A DNA stretch of 64,000 bases from Chlorogloeopsis fritschii PCC 6912 (GTDB lineage Bacteria > Cyanobacteriota > Cyanobacteriia > Cyanobacteriales > Nostocaceae), in contig NZ_AJLN01000037.1 of the NCBI RefSeq assembly GCF_000317285.1, forward strand, positions 1-64,000. The letters run 5' to 3'. Position numbers and translations under genes: made by a program. Below the pieces are notes generated by a model that did not search any database, had not been told where the DNA came from, and was given only the letters and a program-made list of their open reading frames with translations. Shown here piece by piece: positions 1-9,064 of the stretch (its first letter is position 1; every line of letters starts with the position of its first letter).

Positions 1-89
1 TCCGCGTCTACAGACTTCTCTCCGCAACGCGCTGGCTCCTTTATGCCGGGAAACCCGTCCACCGGACTGGCTCACCATTTTTCATAACC

Positions 90-389
90 GTAAGGTGGGC
101 ACTGTCCACAAGGTAAAAATCAAGGTTTGAGGGAAGTTAAGTAGTGCCCACCCTACAAAAATTACTGTCCACAATGTAAAAATCAAGGTTTGAGGAAAGT
201 TAAGTAGTGTCCACCCTACAAAAATTGCTAAAGTCAATCTACGAAGTAAGGTGGGCACTGTCCACAATGTAAAAATCAAGGTTTGAGGGAAGTTAAGTAG
301 TGCCCACCCTACAAAAATTACTGTCCACAATGTAAAAATCAAGGTTTGAGGAAAGTTAAGTAGTGTCCACCCTACAAAAATTGCTAAAG
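90..389. repeat. Two tandem copies of a composite palindromic repeat
   Basis: A unit of about 144 bp (90-233) is repeated at 246-389, a period of 156 bp. Each unit holds two sub-copies 63 bp apart, starting ACTGTCCACA at 101, 164, 257 and 320. GTAAGGTGGGCACT at the start is nearly the reverse complement of AGTGCCCACCCTAC inside, so each unit can fold into a hairpin. Small differences between sub-copies (TGCCCACC versus TGTCCACC) are kept between the two units, so the whole 144-bp unit was duplicated late. Open frames here are repeat artefacts. The first 60 bases carry a CGCAACGCGCTG motif seen again near 35205 and 46920. Confidence 0.85.
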
Positions 390-454
390 CTTGTGGTTTC
401 AGAATGAAGAAGTTTTGGCTGTTATTTTTGCATAAACTTGATTAGACAGCAGGT

Positions 455-622
455 ATGGATATAAATCAAATCATTCGGACAATAAACACACTAATTATTA
501 AATTTAAAGCCAAGCTAATTGGGGCGATCGCTCTGTGGTTTTTATGTCGCTGGTGGATTGATTTAGTTGTAAGCTTAAAAGAGGCGGTTTCAAACTTCAA
601 ACCGCAGTTGTATGCTGTCTGA
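455..622 (+). pseudogene. Possible N-terminal remnant of an MscS-type mechanosensitive channel
   Basis: A 55-codon frame starts at ATG 455 and ends at TGA 620-622. The translation (MDINQII..., then KLIGAIALWFLCRWWIDLVV) resembles the first transmembrane stretch of small MscS channels of cyanobacteria, where a K(L/V)LGAIA segment precedes a GRW motif. Nothing of the rest of such a channel (TM3 and the beta domain) follows; the sequence runs into the kinase remnant at 625-747. It is either a truncated gene or a small one-helix protein. The family assignment rests on a short match and is tentative. Confidence 0.35.
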
Positions 623-624
623 TG

Positions 625-747
625 CAGCTAAAAGGCTTTGGCATTCTGGAAAAGAAAAAGCGTGCCGAGCATATCAGGGCATACCTGACAATTCAGAGCT
701 TGCCCGGAAAGGGAATACAAGTGATGGTGTCGGTAGAGCGAAGTTGA
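625..747 (+). pseudogene. C-terminal remnant of a histidine kinase
   Basis: In the frame read from 601, the translation contains KGFGIL, then TIQSLPGKG and VMVSVERS before TGA 745-747. This is the end of a HATPase_c domain of NarX-type kinases (the GFGLxGMxER box and the SxPGxGT box). The GMRER part is degraded to EKKKR, and everything upstream is missing, with a stop in this frame at 559-561. The remnant ends 7 bp before the response regulator at 755, which fits an ancestral kinase-regulator operon that lost its kinase by deletion. Confidence 0.65.
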
Positions 748-754
748 CTTCGTC

Positions 755-1384
755 ATGAATCAGTCAAACCTCATTCGCATCCTGATTGCTGACGATTATC
801 CTGTTGTACGGCGGGGATTGGAGGCAATTATTGAGTTTGAGCAGGATATGAGTATTGTCGGTCAGGCTCGTAATGGACGTGAATTGCTAGAAGCTTTCCG
901 CCAACTCCAGCCTGATGTCACACTCATGGATTTGCGGATGCCAGAAATTGGAGGGGTTGAAGCAATTTGTGCCATTAAAGCAGAGTTTGAAAATGCGCGG
1001 ATAATTGTGCTTACGTCTTACGACGGTGATGAAGACATCTATCGTGGATTACAAGCAGGTGCAAAAGGCTATCTACTCAAGGGTGCCGAACCAGATGAAC
1101 TTTTGGAAGCAATTCGAGTCGTTCACAACGGTCAAAAGTATATCCCACCCGTAGTGGGAGCAAAACTACTAGAGCGCATGGGTACACCTGAATTGAGTCA
1201 ACGAGAGCTGCAAGTCCTCCAGTTAATAGCAAATGGTAAGAGCAACCAGGAAATTGCTACTGCTTTGTCCATTGCTGAAGGCACAGTTAAATTTCACGTC
1301 AATAATATTTTGGGCAAGCTCGGAGTTAGCGATCGCACACAAGCAGTAATCGTGGCGCTGAAGCGGGGAATAGTCATTCTGTAG
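755..1384 (+). CDS. NarL/FixJ-type response regulator (REC-LuxR HTH)
   Basis: A 209-residue cytoplasmic transcription factor. The receiver (about 7-120) has the acidic pair D13-D14, phosphoacceptor D59 in LMDLRMP and K109 in GYLLKG, so phosphorylation chemistry is intact. A LuxR-type helix-turn-helix follows at about 145-205 (LSQRELQVLQLIANG, then NQEIATALSIAEGTVKFHV). Length and domain order are typical. The ATG lies 7 bp after the stop of a kinase remnant, and a small palindrome (CGAAGTTGACTTCG) covers the region before the start. Its cognate kinase seems lost, so the input signal is unknown: it may be cross-regulated by a distant kinase. Confidence 0.93.
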   Translation: MNQSNLIRILIADDYPVVRRGLEAIIEFEQDMSIVGQARNGRELLEAFRQLQPDVTLMDLRMPEIGGVEAICAIKAEFENARIIVLTSYDGDEDIYRGLQAGAKGYLLKGAEPDELLEAIRVVHNGQKYIPPVVGAKLLERMGTPELSQRELQVLQLIANGKSNQEIATALSIAEGTVKFHVNNILGKLGVSDRTQAVIVALKRGIVIL

Positions 1385-1539
1385 GAGAAGGCTTCTTTCC
1401 CCCACACCCTGAAATTTTTATAAAAATCAGCTTTTTCTTAATCATTTCGTAACTTTGAATACAGAATTTTTGGATATCTTTGTACTTGGACTTTGAAAGT
1501 CAGATAACAAGTAATCTTAAACAATAGGAAGAATTTAGT

Positions 1540-1740
1540 ATGTCTACTCAAGATAAGGCTCGTGCCTTGATGCAGCGTCATTATCAACAAGTCAAGCATC
1601 GTCAACAGTCAATGCTTGGACGTACAGGGCAAGAACTTGGTATGCCTGTTGAAATAGCTAACTACTGGAACCCTATTCAAGGAAAGCTAAACCCTATGGC
1701 TAGAGTGCTTTACGATCGCAATCATGTAACCTTTAGCTAG
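1540..1740 (+). CDS. Small conserved cyanobacterial protein, function unknown
   Basis: A 66-residue basic protein with no membrane segment or signal peptide. The start is set by AGGAAG at 1526-1531, 8 bp before the ATG. The N-terminal half (DKARALMQRHYQQVKHRQQSML) is likely a charged amphipathic helix; the rest is rich in G, N and P. It looks like a conserved short cyanobacterial protein rather than a chance frame, because it has a ribosome site, its own downstream terminator at 1778-1802 and even codon use. No domain is recognised and no function is proposed. Confidence 0.75.
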   Translation: MSTQDKARALMQRHYQQVKHRQQSMLGRTGQELGMPVEIANYWNPIQGKLNPMARVLYDRNHVTFS

Positions 1741-1777
1741 GATACTTGCTGGGTTTAGAGATTCAATACTTGAAAGT

Positions 1778-1802
1778 CCCACCTAGAGAATTTCTAGGTG
1801 GG
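1778..1802 (+). terminator. Intrinsic terminator after the 66-residue gene
   Basis: CCCACCTAGA (1778-1787) and TCTAGGTGGG (1793-1802) form a perfect 10-bp stem with a 5-base loop, followed by TATTTTGAT. Confidence 0.75.
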
Positions 1803-1840
1803 TATTTTGATGGAATTCAAATGACTTAAACTATTGTTAA

Positions 1841-2177
1841 CCTAATATTTAATTTTATTTAATTACAAAACAATCTTATTAGAGAGATAGTAAAAAGGAA
1901 TCATTATTTTATTTAAAAGTGCGGTTTCTAATCTGCCTAACAGTATATTTGCTGGCAATTTGTAGAGAAATTAGTTTAGAAAATTGCCCTATAAAAAAAA
2001 GATAAATAAGAAAATTATAAGTTTTTTAAGTACTGGTTGTTGTATTGTTAGTATGCTCGTAAAGAATGTATTGAGAACCTGATATTGCTATTTGGTAATG
2101 GTTTGATTAAAAGTTGAATTTATTTTGGTGTGTTTAACTACTGCTTAAATTATTATTTAATAGTAATGAATTAACAG
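1841..2177. other. AT-rich intergenic region before ppk
   Basis: About 340 bp, very AT-rich, with no credible frame. It probably holds the ppk promoter and leader; I see no clear operator. Confidence 0.4.
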
Positions 2178-4328
2178 ATGATTATGACTAAAACCAAAGA
2201 TATTAACAAAGTAATAAATCTCAGCGATTCTCAGTATTACTTGAACAGAGAACTGAGTTGGTTAGAATTTAATCGACGAGTATTGCACGAAGCATTAGAT
2301 CGGCGTACACCATTACTTGAAAAACTAAAATTTAGTGCTATATTTAGTTCCAACCTAGATGAATTTTTCATGGTTAGGGTAGCACTGCTCAAAGAACAAG
2401 TCAACGCACAACTGAGCCAGCGCAGCCCAGATGGACGCACACCACAACAACAACTAGAAGCGATCGCTCAACAATTGCGTCCAATGGTGCAAGAACAGCA
2501 TCGTCACTTTCAGCAAGTGCTGTGCCCGGAGTTAGCATCACATGGCATCCACATCCTCAATTACACAGATATCACTCTCGAAGAACGCAATTACCTCAAA
2601 CAACAGTTTCAACAGAAAATATTTCCAGTTTTGACTCCCCTAGCAGTAGATCCCAGCCATCCTTTTCCGCTGATGGCAAATCTCAGTCTGAATTTAGCAG
2701 TACTAGTTCAAGCTCCAAACAGCACAGAAGAAAAATTTGCCAGAGTCAAAGTACCAAATATCCTGCCCCGATTTATTTCCCTACCCCAAAAATCACCCAC
2801 AGACAACAACAAACCAAATCACTGGCGTGGCGTACCAATAGAACAGGCGATCGCTCATAACTTAGAAGCCTTATTTCCAGGGATGATCATCAAGGAGTAT
2901 CACCTGTTTCGACTCACCCGTGACGCAGATTTAGAATTCGCAGAACAAGAAGCCGATGACTTACTCTTAGCAATTCAGCAGGAGTTGCGCAAACGCCACT
3001 TTGGCGGTTCAGTGGTACGCTTAGAAATTCAACCATCAATGCCTTCTTCAGTGCGACAGATGCTAATGGCAGAAATGGAACTAAGTGATTTCGATGTATA
3101 TGAAATTGAAGGACTTTTGAATTTAAAAGATTTAATGTCATTTATGGCACTGCCATTGCCTGAGTTGAAAGATCCACCCTTTTCAGCAGTAATTCCGCCC
3201 CGTCTGCGTCATTTCCATCAACCAAGCAAAATTGCCAACCCAGATGACGAAGAAAAAAGTATTTTCTCAGTCATTGAGCAAAAAGATTTGCTGGTGCATC
3301 ATCCCTACGAATCCTTTAGCGCTTCTGTAGAAGAATTTATTGCCCAAGCAGCCCGCGATCCTGATGTACTGGCAATCAAAATGACGCTTTATCGTACCTC
3401 TGGAGATTCTGAAATTGTTCATTCTCTGATTGCCGCAGCCGAAAGCGGTAAACAAGTAGCTGTGCTTGTAGAGTTAAAAGCCCGTTTTGATGAAGAAAAT
3501 AATATCACTTGGGCACAAAAGCTAGAAAAATCTGGTATTCATGTTGTTTATGGTTTAGTAGGACTGAAGACTCACACTAAAACTGCGCTGGTGGTGCGCA
3601 AGCAAGGAGAGAATATTCGTCGCTACGTCCACATTGGCACGGGAAACTACAATTCTAAAACCGCAAAGTTATACACCGACTTAGGGCTGTTGAGTTGTCG
3701 AGAAGAGCTAGGTGCAGATTTAACCGATTTATTCAATTATTTGACTGGCTATTCTTGTCAAAGTTCTTACCGCAAGCTGCTAGTTTCTCCTGTCAATATG
3801 CGCGATCGCATGATTGCTCTGATCAAAAGAGAAATCGAACATTGTAAAAACGGTAATAAGGCTCATATCATCGCCAAGATGAATTCTTTGGTTGATCCTC
3901 AAATTATTGCTACTCTTTATGAGGCATCCTCTGCCGGGGTAGAAATTGATTTGATTGTTCGAGGTATTTGCTGTTTGCGTCCTCAAGTTCCACAAGTTAG
4001 TGAGAATATTCGAGTCATTAGTATTGTTGGTCGTTTTTTAGAACACTCGCGTATCTTTCACTTCCACAATAATGGCAAAAATGAAGTGTTTATCGGTAGT
4101 GCTGATTGGATGCCCCGTAATCTTGATCGAAGAGTTGAAGCAGTTACTCCTGTTGAAGAGCCTGAGCTTGTCCAAAACTTACAAAATATATTGCAGATCT
4201 TGCTTCAAGACAACCGCCAGGCTTGGGAGCTTCAATCTGATGGTTCCTATATCCAACGCCATCCAGACAAGAATGAGACTGAACGCAGTGCCCAGGCTTT
4301 ACTGATGCAAATGACACACCAATCATAA
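2178..4328 (+). CDS. ppk1: Polyphosphate kinase 1
   Basis: Reversibly transfers the gamma phosphate of ATP to long-chain polyphosphate, the cell's phosphate and energy store. The 716 residues match the family's usual length of about 690-740. The N-terminal domain opens with YLNRELSWLEFNRRVL; the middle has the LxPxxVDPSHPFP-type segment (LTPLAVDPSHPFP). The two PLD-like catalytic domains carry the expected histidines: H485 in YVHIGTGNYN (phosphohistidine) and H623 in FLEHSRIFHF. ATG 2178 is followed by a second in-frame ATG at 2184, so the exact start is open by two residues. A PhoB-type regulator gene lies 345 bp downstream on the same strand. Confidence 0.97.
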   Translation: MIMTKTKDINKVINLSDSQYYLNRELSWLEFNRRVLHEALDRRTPLLEKLKFSAIFSSNLDEFFMVRVALLKEQVNAQLSQRSPDGRTPQQQLEAIAQQLRPMVQEQHRHFQQVLCPELASHGIHILNYTDITLEERNYLKQQFQQKIFPVLTPLAVDPSHPFPLMANLSLNLAVLVQAPNSTEEKFARVKVPNILPRFISLPQKSPTDNNKPNHWRGVPIEQAIAHNLEALFPGMIIKEYHLFRLTRDADLEFAEQEADDLLLAIQQELRKRHFGGSVVRLEIQPSMPSSVRQMLMAEMELSDFDVYEIEGLLNLKDLMSFMALPLPELKDPPFSAVIPPRLRHFHQPSKIANPDDEEKSIFSVIEQKDLLVHHPYESFSASVEEFIAQAARDPDVLAIKMTLYRTSGDSEIVHSLIAAAESGKQVAVLVELKARFDEENNITWAQKLEKSGIHVVYGLVGLKTHTKTALVVRKQGENIRRYVHIGTGNYNSKTAKLYTDLGLLSCREELGADLTDLFNYLTGYSCQSSYRKLLVSPVNMRDRMIALIKREIEHCKNGNKAHIIAKMNSLVDPQIIATLYEASSAGVEIDLIVRGICCLRPQVPQVSENIRVISIVGRFLEHSRIFHFHNNGKNEVFIGSADWMPRNLDRRVEAVTPVEEPELVQNLQNILQILLQDNRQAWELQSDGSYIQRHPDKNETERSAQALLMQMTHQS

Positions 4329-4673
4329 AGGGGAAAGGTGACAGGGGGCAGGAACACGGGGACAAGGAGTTGAGGAGGTGAGGAAGTAATAAAAGTAAAT
4401 TCTTCCCCATCTTTCCTATCTCCCTCATCTCTTCCTCTTCCACTCTTCCTCTTCCACTCTTGCGCTTGTCCTCTTCCCTAGCCTCAGTGCCTCTACTTTC
4501 AATACAGACAAAAGAACTAAATGGAGCGGGAAAGATGCTCTTATATTTTTCTTATAAATATCTTATTTTTTAATTTTAAATTTACTGAAAAGCCAAACTT
4601 AGTATGCATCCGCCTAATGCCCATTTAGTAGAGTGGGCTTTTTCTTTCATAGTCACAAACTTTGGGTATCTTA
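4329..4673. other. Intergenic region with purine/pyrimidine tracts
   Basis: It contains a G/A-rich then T/C-rich low-complexity stretch (about 4330-4500) common in this genome, then AT-rich sequence and the terminator hairpin at 4619-4643. No gene is seen. Confidence 0.5.
4619..4643 (+). terminator. Probable weak intrinsic terminator
   Basis: GCCCA (4619-4623) pairs with TGGGC (4634-4638), followed by TTTTTC. It lies just upstream of the response-regulator gene, so it could end ppk1 transcription or act as an attenuator. Confidence 0.45.
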
Positions 4674-5426
4674 ATGTACGCTCATGAATTGACCAAAGAT
4701 TTCGGTATAGATAACATTGGGCAAACTAGGTGTATTCTGATCATCGAAGATGAAGAAATTATCCAGGAAGTGCTAGCTGTAGCATTGCAAGAGCAAGGCT
4801 ATAAAGTGATAACTATTGGTGATGGGCAGTCTGCTGTAGAATATCTAGAAAGTTTTGAACACAACCCAGAAGAATTTTGCTGTGACTTGATTATTCTCGA
4901 TTTGATGCTGCCAGGTATTAATGGATTAGATATTTGTCGTTTACTACGTTATCGGGGAAATCTGGTACCAATTTTAATACTTAGTGCTAAGAGTAGCGAA
5001 GCCGATCGCATTTTAGGGTTAGACTTTGGAGCAGATGACTATCTGGGCAAACCCTTTAGTACACGTGAATTAGTGGCTCGTTGTCGAGCGTTACTTCGCC
5101 GCCAACGTTTAATTACTTCATCACAAACAAAAGTATTCAAATACAAAGATGTCATCTTGAATACTCAAGAGCGCTGTGTGCTAGTTCGCGATCAACAAGT
5201 AAATCTTTCCCCCAAAGAGTACCGTCTGCTAGAGTTATTCATGAGTTCTGCCCAGCGAGTATGGTCGCGCGAGCAATTACTAGATATGATTTGGGGGGCA
5301 GATTATGTTGGGGATAGTAAAACTGTAGATGTGCACATTCGTTGGTTACGTGAAAAATTGGAGCTTGATCCCAGTAATCCCGAATATCTTGTGACTGTAC
5401 GAGGTTTTGGCTATCGGTTTGGATAA
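4674..5426 (+). CDS. OmpR/PhoB-family response regulator
   Basis: A 250-residue two-component transcription factor. The receiver has the acidic cluster IIEDEE, phosphoacceptor D76 in ILDLMLPG and the GKPFS lysine loop; a winged-helix DNA-binding domain covers about 145-250, ending in the usual TVRGFGYRFG. A TTG at 4662 would add four residues, but ATG 4674 is the more natural start. There is no strong ribosome site. It is an orphan here with no kinase gene adjacent. Being next to ppk1 suggests a phosphate link (PhoB/SphR-like), but nothing in the protein itself proves that. Confidence 0.9.
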   Translation: MYAHELTKDFGIDNIGQTRCILIIEDEEIIQEVLAVALQEQGYKVITIGDGQSAVEYLESFEHNPEEFCCDLIILDLMLPGINGLDICRLLRYRGNLVPILILSAKSSEADRILGLDFGADDYLGKPFSTRELVARCRALLRRQRLITSSQTKVFKYKDVILNTQERCVLVRDQQVNLSPKEYRLLELFMSSAQRVWSREQLLDMIWGADYVGDSKTVDVHIRWLREKLELDPSNPEYLVTVRGFGYRFG

Positions 5427-5827
5427 AGCCACCTGCTAAATTTGAGTTTGTTAAGAATGCGATCGCGTTTAAAAGTAAATATTATGGTGATCGCCAAGGT
5501 AAGATTATCGCATCATATTATACTAGAATTTTACGCAATTTCGCTACAAAGCATTATCTAAAACTAGTATAAAAAAGGTATTTTAACCCACCTCAGAAAA
5601 AATCACTGCATCTATGCAGGTTGTCATTATTGCAACGATTATTCAGTACTTGCCCAGGCGATCGCTTAAATTGCAATTTTAGCTAAAGATGGAAATTGCA
5701 GTAAGCTGAGGAGGAAAGGTGGTTACTATTGGTAGGTACTGTTGGATTCTTTGTTATCCTTGCAAGGTCATAATGTTTTCAAAGTGTCGCTGTTTGACCA
5801 AAAAAACCTTATTTTGGAGAAAACTTT
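5427..5827. other. Intergenic region, no gene seen
   Basis: About 400 bp with several GCGATCGC sites and AT-rich stretches. No coding frame or known RNA was recognised; it should hold the promoter of the 5828 gene. Confidence 0.4.
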
Positions 5828-6358
5828 ATGAAAGAATTATCACCAGACAAATCATTCACACCGATATATCTACAGGTTGTTAGTAATACGCCTGGTCGAG
5901 TTAGGTTAAGATTCTACCAGCAAAATCAACAAGCAATTGGACAAATCGCTAAATCTATTGCAATCTTGTTTCCTCAAGTTGATAAAGTTAAAACCAATTC
6001 TCAAGCAGGTACTATCACAATCTACTACTCTGGTAAAGTTGTCAATTTTGAAGATGTCCAGAATAAATTGCAAGCTTTAGGCATAGTTCTCACTGACACC
6101 CTCATCGAAAAACCGCATTTATCAGCAAAATTAACTTCAGTTCTGTCTAGCCTCAGTGAGCAAGTAAAACAAACAACAAAAGATACAGTGGATTTGCGTG
6201 TATTCGTACTCTATGCTGCCGTAGCGATCGCTCTGCGGCGAGTACTTCCCCAAACAGCACGCTGGAAGGCAACAGCATTGTATCTGTTACTTTGGTATGC
6301 CTTGGAGAGTTTGGTTAAACTGAGCGATAAAAAGGAATCTTCACCAAAAAATCAATAA
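5828..6358 (+). CDS. HMA_2-like domain protein with C-terminal membrane segment
   Basis: A 176-residue protein. The N-terminal ~90 residues (VVSNTPGRVRLRF, then VDKVKTNSQAGTITIYYSGK) fit the ferredoxin-like heavy-metal-associated fold of the HMA_2 family, but the CxxC metal motif of true metallochaperones is absent, so metal binding is doubtful. The C-terminal part (about 125-165) is hydrophobic and probably membrane-inserted. GGAGA at 5816-5820 sets the start. Such proteins are often found with P-type ATPases; none is next to it here. Role unknown. Confidence 0.8.
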   Translation: MKELSPDKSFTPIYLQVVSNTPGRVRLRFYQQNQQAIGQIAKSIAILFPQVDKVKTNSQAGTITIYYSGKVVNFEDVQNKLQALGIVLTDTLIEKPHLSAKLTSVLSSLSEQVKQTTKDTVDLRVFVLYAAVAIALRRVLPQTARWKATALYLLLWYALESLVKLSDKKESSPKNQ

Positions 6359-6482
6359 TCACTAACGCAAAAACCCTCTAAAATCCTCTTGACTCCGTGC
6401 TCTCTGTGTACTCTGCGGTTTATTATTCCATCACTCGTGCGTCAGTCATAAACTAATTTAAATCTTCTATATAACAAGGCTT

Positions 6483-6880
6483 TTAACTTAAGTCTGCAGA
6501 AGTCCCCATTCTCAGCAACGCGGAATGGTGATGGATGGCAGGGATATTGCAAGGTGTATTCTTTATCGATGCCCGCGCAATATTCAAATTTATAGTCATG
6601 GGTAAAGTTTTTTGGTAAATTGCAGGAGCGTACCAAGGAGTATCTCCCAAATATCTGCGCGTAAACTGATGAATATCCGTGCTGACGTAGTAGGTAATCC
6701 AATTGCTAATCCCAGCACCTACCGATATTGCCTAGAAGCGATCGCTATGGGTAGCACAAAACGCTGAAATGTAATCTCCTTGGCTCCAACCCATAATTCC
6801 AACTCTAGCGCGATCAATTCCTCGTCAACCTGGTAACGAGAACTAGAGCCTCTAGCTCCTCAACAATTAAGGGATTCAGC
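6483..6880 (-). pseudogene. Relic of an S9-family (prolyl oligopeptidase-like) peptidase
   Basis: Read on the minus strand from about 6822, the translation gives RARVGIMGWSQGDYISAF, the nucleophile elbow of S9 serine peptidases (GWSQGG), followed after an in-frame TAG near 6733 by SVGAGISNW, TDIHQFTRRYLGDTPW and a short decayed tail ending at 6483. Upstream, 6823-6880 reads NPLIVEELEAL in another frame, so there is also a frameshift. The N-terminal propeller and the distal Asp/His of the triad are missing. No product is expected. Confidence 0.75.
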
Positions 6881-7001
6881 CTGATGCAGGAATGCAGAGA
6901 ATTGTTAACCTTGCAAAATGACTATGACAAAGTAGTAGTGGGTGCTTTGATTAGAATTTGGTTCATGATAAGTGTTTTAGGTAAAAAGTTATGGAGGTTC
7001 A

Positions 7002-8186
7002 ATGCAGCACCTCAGCGAGTTATTAAATCTTGAGGACTCAAAATTAGCTTGGGTACTGCGCTTAGGTTTATGCGGGCTGCGATCGCAATTACAGGAAGCG
7101 CTTAAACAAACTACAATAGATCCAGGCAGCACTATTTGTCAGCAAGTGTTGCAAGAGTTGGATGAAATTTTGCAATCAAAAATAGGAGAAGTAGAGGAAG
7201 CGGGGGAAGAAGAGGACAAGGGGAATATTTTTGATAGATTCTCTGCATCTTCAGAGCCTCAAAAGCCTTCATGGGAGGATGTGTTTGAGCCAGTTTCACC
7301 TGAAGTGAGTGGCGAACTCAAGCTAAAAGACATAGGTGAAGCTTTGCTTGCCGATAAGGAATTGTCACCCTATATCGGTGAGTACCAATTTCACAGCAGC
7401 AATGATGCTGATTTGTGGAACGAAATGCAATGCTTGCTGCTACGAGTTCCGGAAAAGATTGCTCACTTCAGGCGAGAACGGATCTTAGCAGAAGCAACTC
7501 AATTAGGCGCTTGCGAAGATAAGATTTCTTTGCGACAGTTAGCTTTTTATCGTAATGAATATATCTACTGTGGTTTGAAAGGCAATATTAGAGCTAATGG
7601 ATTGTGTTTATCAGATAAAATTAACTTCGATCCACGATTGCAGCTCCAAACACGAGGCACAGAGTTAGATATCCTAGCGGGAATTGTTACTATATGTCTC
7701 AAATTTATCGAGATGGATACGAGTTTACACCATGCTCTTAAAAGCGTGGATCGTTTTGGTGTGAGGTCTTTAAATTTAGAGTCAGAAAAGCTCAAGTATG
7801 CTTCAGCACTCATAGACCGATTCCACCGCGTCCTTAGTACTGTCAATGCCGATCCAATTACAGCCTTGCGTGCCAAGCTTGATTTAGACGAAGCTATTCA
7901 CTCTTTAGTATATCTGCCAACGTGCGATCGCTTTTCTTGGTGGGGCAAACTGCAACAAGAGGCACGGCGCACTTTGGATGGAGCAGTAGAAAAAGCGCGT
8001 GAAAGTGGCTGCCAAGTGCAGATCCGCCCGTTGTGGGGAATTTATGCCGATGTTTATACTTTCTCAAAAGACGATTTACAACTAGATATTGGCGGCGTAC
8101 CGGGAGAAGTATCTGCCTGTCTGCGAGTTTACGCCAAAATCAACGATGAGATATTGCCAGGGCGTGTGCTTTTCCGTTCTTCTTGA
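7002..8186 (+). CDS. Conserved cyanobacterial protein, function unknown
   Basis: A 394-residue, soluble protein with no signal peptide or transmembrane segment. GGAGG at 6993-6997 is 4 bp before the ATG. The N-terminal ~65 residues are helical, then an acidic, low-complexity linker (EEAGEEEDKG, about 64-75) leads to a larger conserved-looking domain (about 110-390) rich in aromatic and charged residues. I recognise no catalytic motif. It converges on the ABC transporter ATPase gene with only 19 bp between stops, and no terminator hairpin is obvious in the gap. Confidence 0.85.
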   Translation: MQHLSELLNLEDSKLAWVLRLGLCGLRSQLQEALKQTTIDPGSTICQQVLQELDEILQSKIGEVEEAGEEEDKGNIFDRFSASSEPQKPSWEDVFEPVSPEVSGELKLKDIGEALLADKELSPYIGEYQFHSSNDADLWNEMQCLLLRVPEKIAHFRRERILAEATQLGACEDKISLRQLAFYRNEYIYCGLKGNIRANGLCLSDKINFDPRLQLQTRGTELDILAGIVTICLKFIEMDTSLHHALKSVDRFGVRSLNLESEKLKYASALIDRFHRVLSTVNADPITALRAKLDLDEAIHSLVYLPTCDRFSWWGKLQQEARRTLDGAVEKARESGCQVQIRPLWGIYADVYTFSKDDLQLDIGGVPGEVSACLRVYAKINDEILPGRVLFRSS

Positions 8187-8205
8187 GAAAAAATCTGTAA
8201 TTCTT

Positions 8206-9003
8206 TCAGATTGCTAAAGGTAAATCCTCCAAGCTGCTGCTGACTTTGTGCCCATCTTCACACAGTAGTCTCATCACCTTGTCTTTGTACTGTTGAAATA
8301 CAGGATGACGTTTGATTTGAGGATGAGATTCGCTTGGCAATTGAATTTGTAATTCTTGCTTCACCGTACCTGGTCGTGAGCTTAACACATATATGCGTTG
8401 AGATAGAAAAATTGCTTCCTCAACATCGTGAGTAATCATAAAAACTGTGGTGTTAGTGCTGCGCCAAATTTCCAGCAAAAATTGCTGCATTGCTTCTTTC
8501 GTCTGCACATCCAATGCGCCAAAAGGTTCATCCATGAGTAAAATTTTGGGTTGTGATGCTAAAGCACGAGCGATCGCCACCCGTTGCTTCATTCCACCCG
8601 AAAGTTCCTTTGGTAGCGCTTTCGCAAACCCCGACAAACCCACCACTTCTAGATAGTAAGCCGTCTGTTGTCGCCGCCTTTGTTTGGGTACACCTTGCAG
8701 CTTTAAACCAAATTCGACGTTTTCTGCTACACTCATCCAAGGATAAAGAGTGTAGCTTTGAAATACCATACCGCGATCTGGCCCCGGCCCTGTCACCTGC
8801 ATTCCATCAACTAAAATTTCTCCCGCTGTTGGAGTATCCAATCCGGCAATTAACCGCAGTAAAGTTGATTTACCAGAACCACTGGCTCCTACCGCACAGA
8901 CAAACTCCCCCTCTTCTATATGTAAGTTGATATTTTTCAGCGCAGTCAAGGAACCGCGTCTAGTATTAAATTGCTTGTGGAGTTGATTAACTTCTAAATG
9001 CAT
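8206..9003 (-). CDS. ABC importer ATPase of the guanidine locus (SsuB/TauB family)
   Basis: The nucleotide-binding subunit that powers substrate import, on the cytoplasmic face of the membrane. 265 residues with Walker A GASGSGKST (about 39-47), Q-loop (VFQSYTLYPWM), signature LSGGMKQR, Walker B ILLMDEP, D-loop and the H-loop histidine in MITHDVEEA. The family is usually annotated as nitrate/sulfonate/taurine importer, but order and context match the Synechocystis sll1077-sll1082 cluster, where the transporter accompanies the guanidine hydrolase. So guanidine is the inferred substrate. Last gene of the minus-strand group; a 61-bp gap separates it from the permease gene. Confidence 0.93.
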   Translation of the reverse strand: MHLEVNQLHKQFNTRRGSLTALKNINLHIEEGEFVCAVGASGSGKSTLLRLIAGLDTPTAGEILVDGMQVTGPGPDRGMVFQSYTLYPWMSVAENVEFGLKLQGVPKQRRRQQTAYYLEVVGLSGFAKALPKELSGGMKQRVAIARALASQPKILLMDEPFGALDVQTKEAMQQFLLEIWRSTNTTVFMITHDVEEAIFLSQRIYVLSSRPGTVKQELQIQLPSESHPQIKRHPVFQQYKDKVMRLLCEDGHKVSSSLEDLPLAI

Positions 9004-9064
9004 ATCAAGTTCCTAAACAAAATTAATTACAAATTTTCTATGTTCTTGTTCCCTGTTCCCTTGC

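Noticed and set aside
82-342. Minus-strand 86-codon frame with repeated Phe/Leu/Trp motif
   Set aside because: It is the translation of the tandem repeat itself, with no ribosome site.
90-389. CRISPR array
   Set aside because: The repeats are contiguous palindromic units with nearly identical content and no variable spacers.
6442-6702. Minus-strand 86-codon frame as a separate gene
   Set aside because: It lies in a different frame over the S9 peptidase relic, which explains the DNA better.
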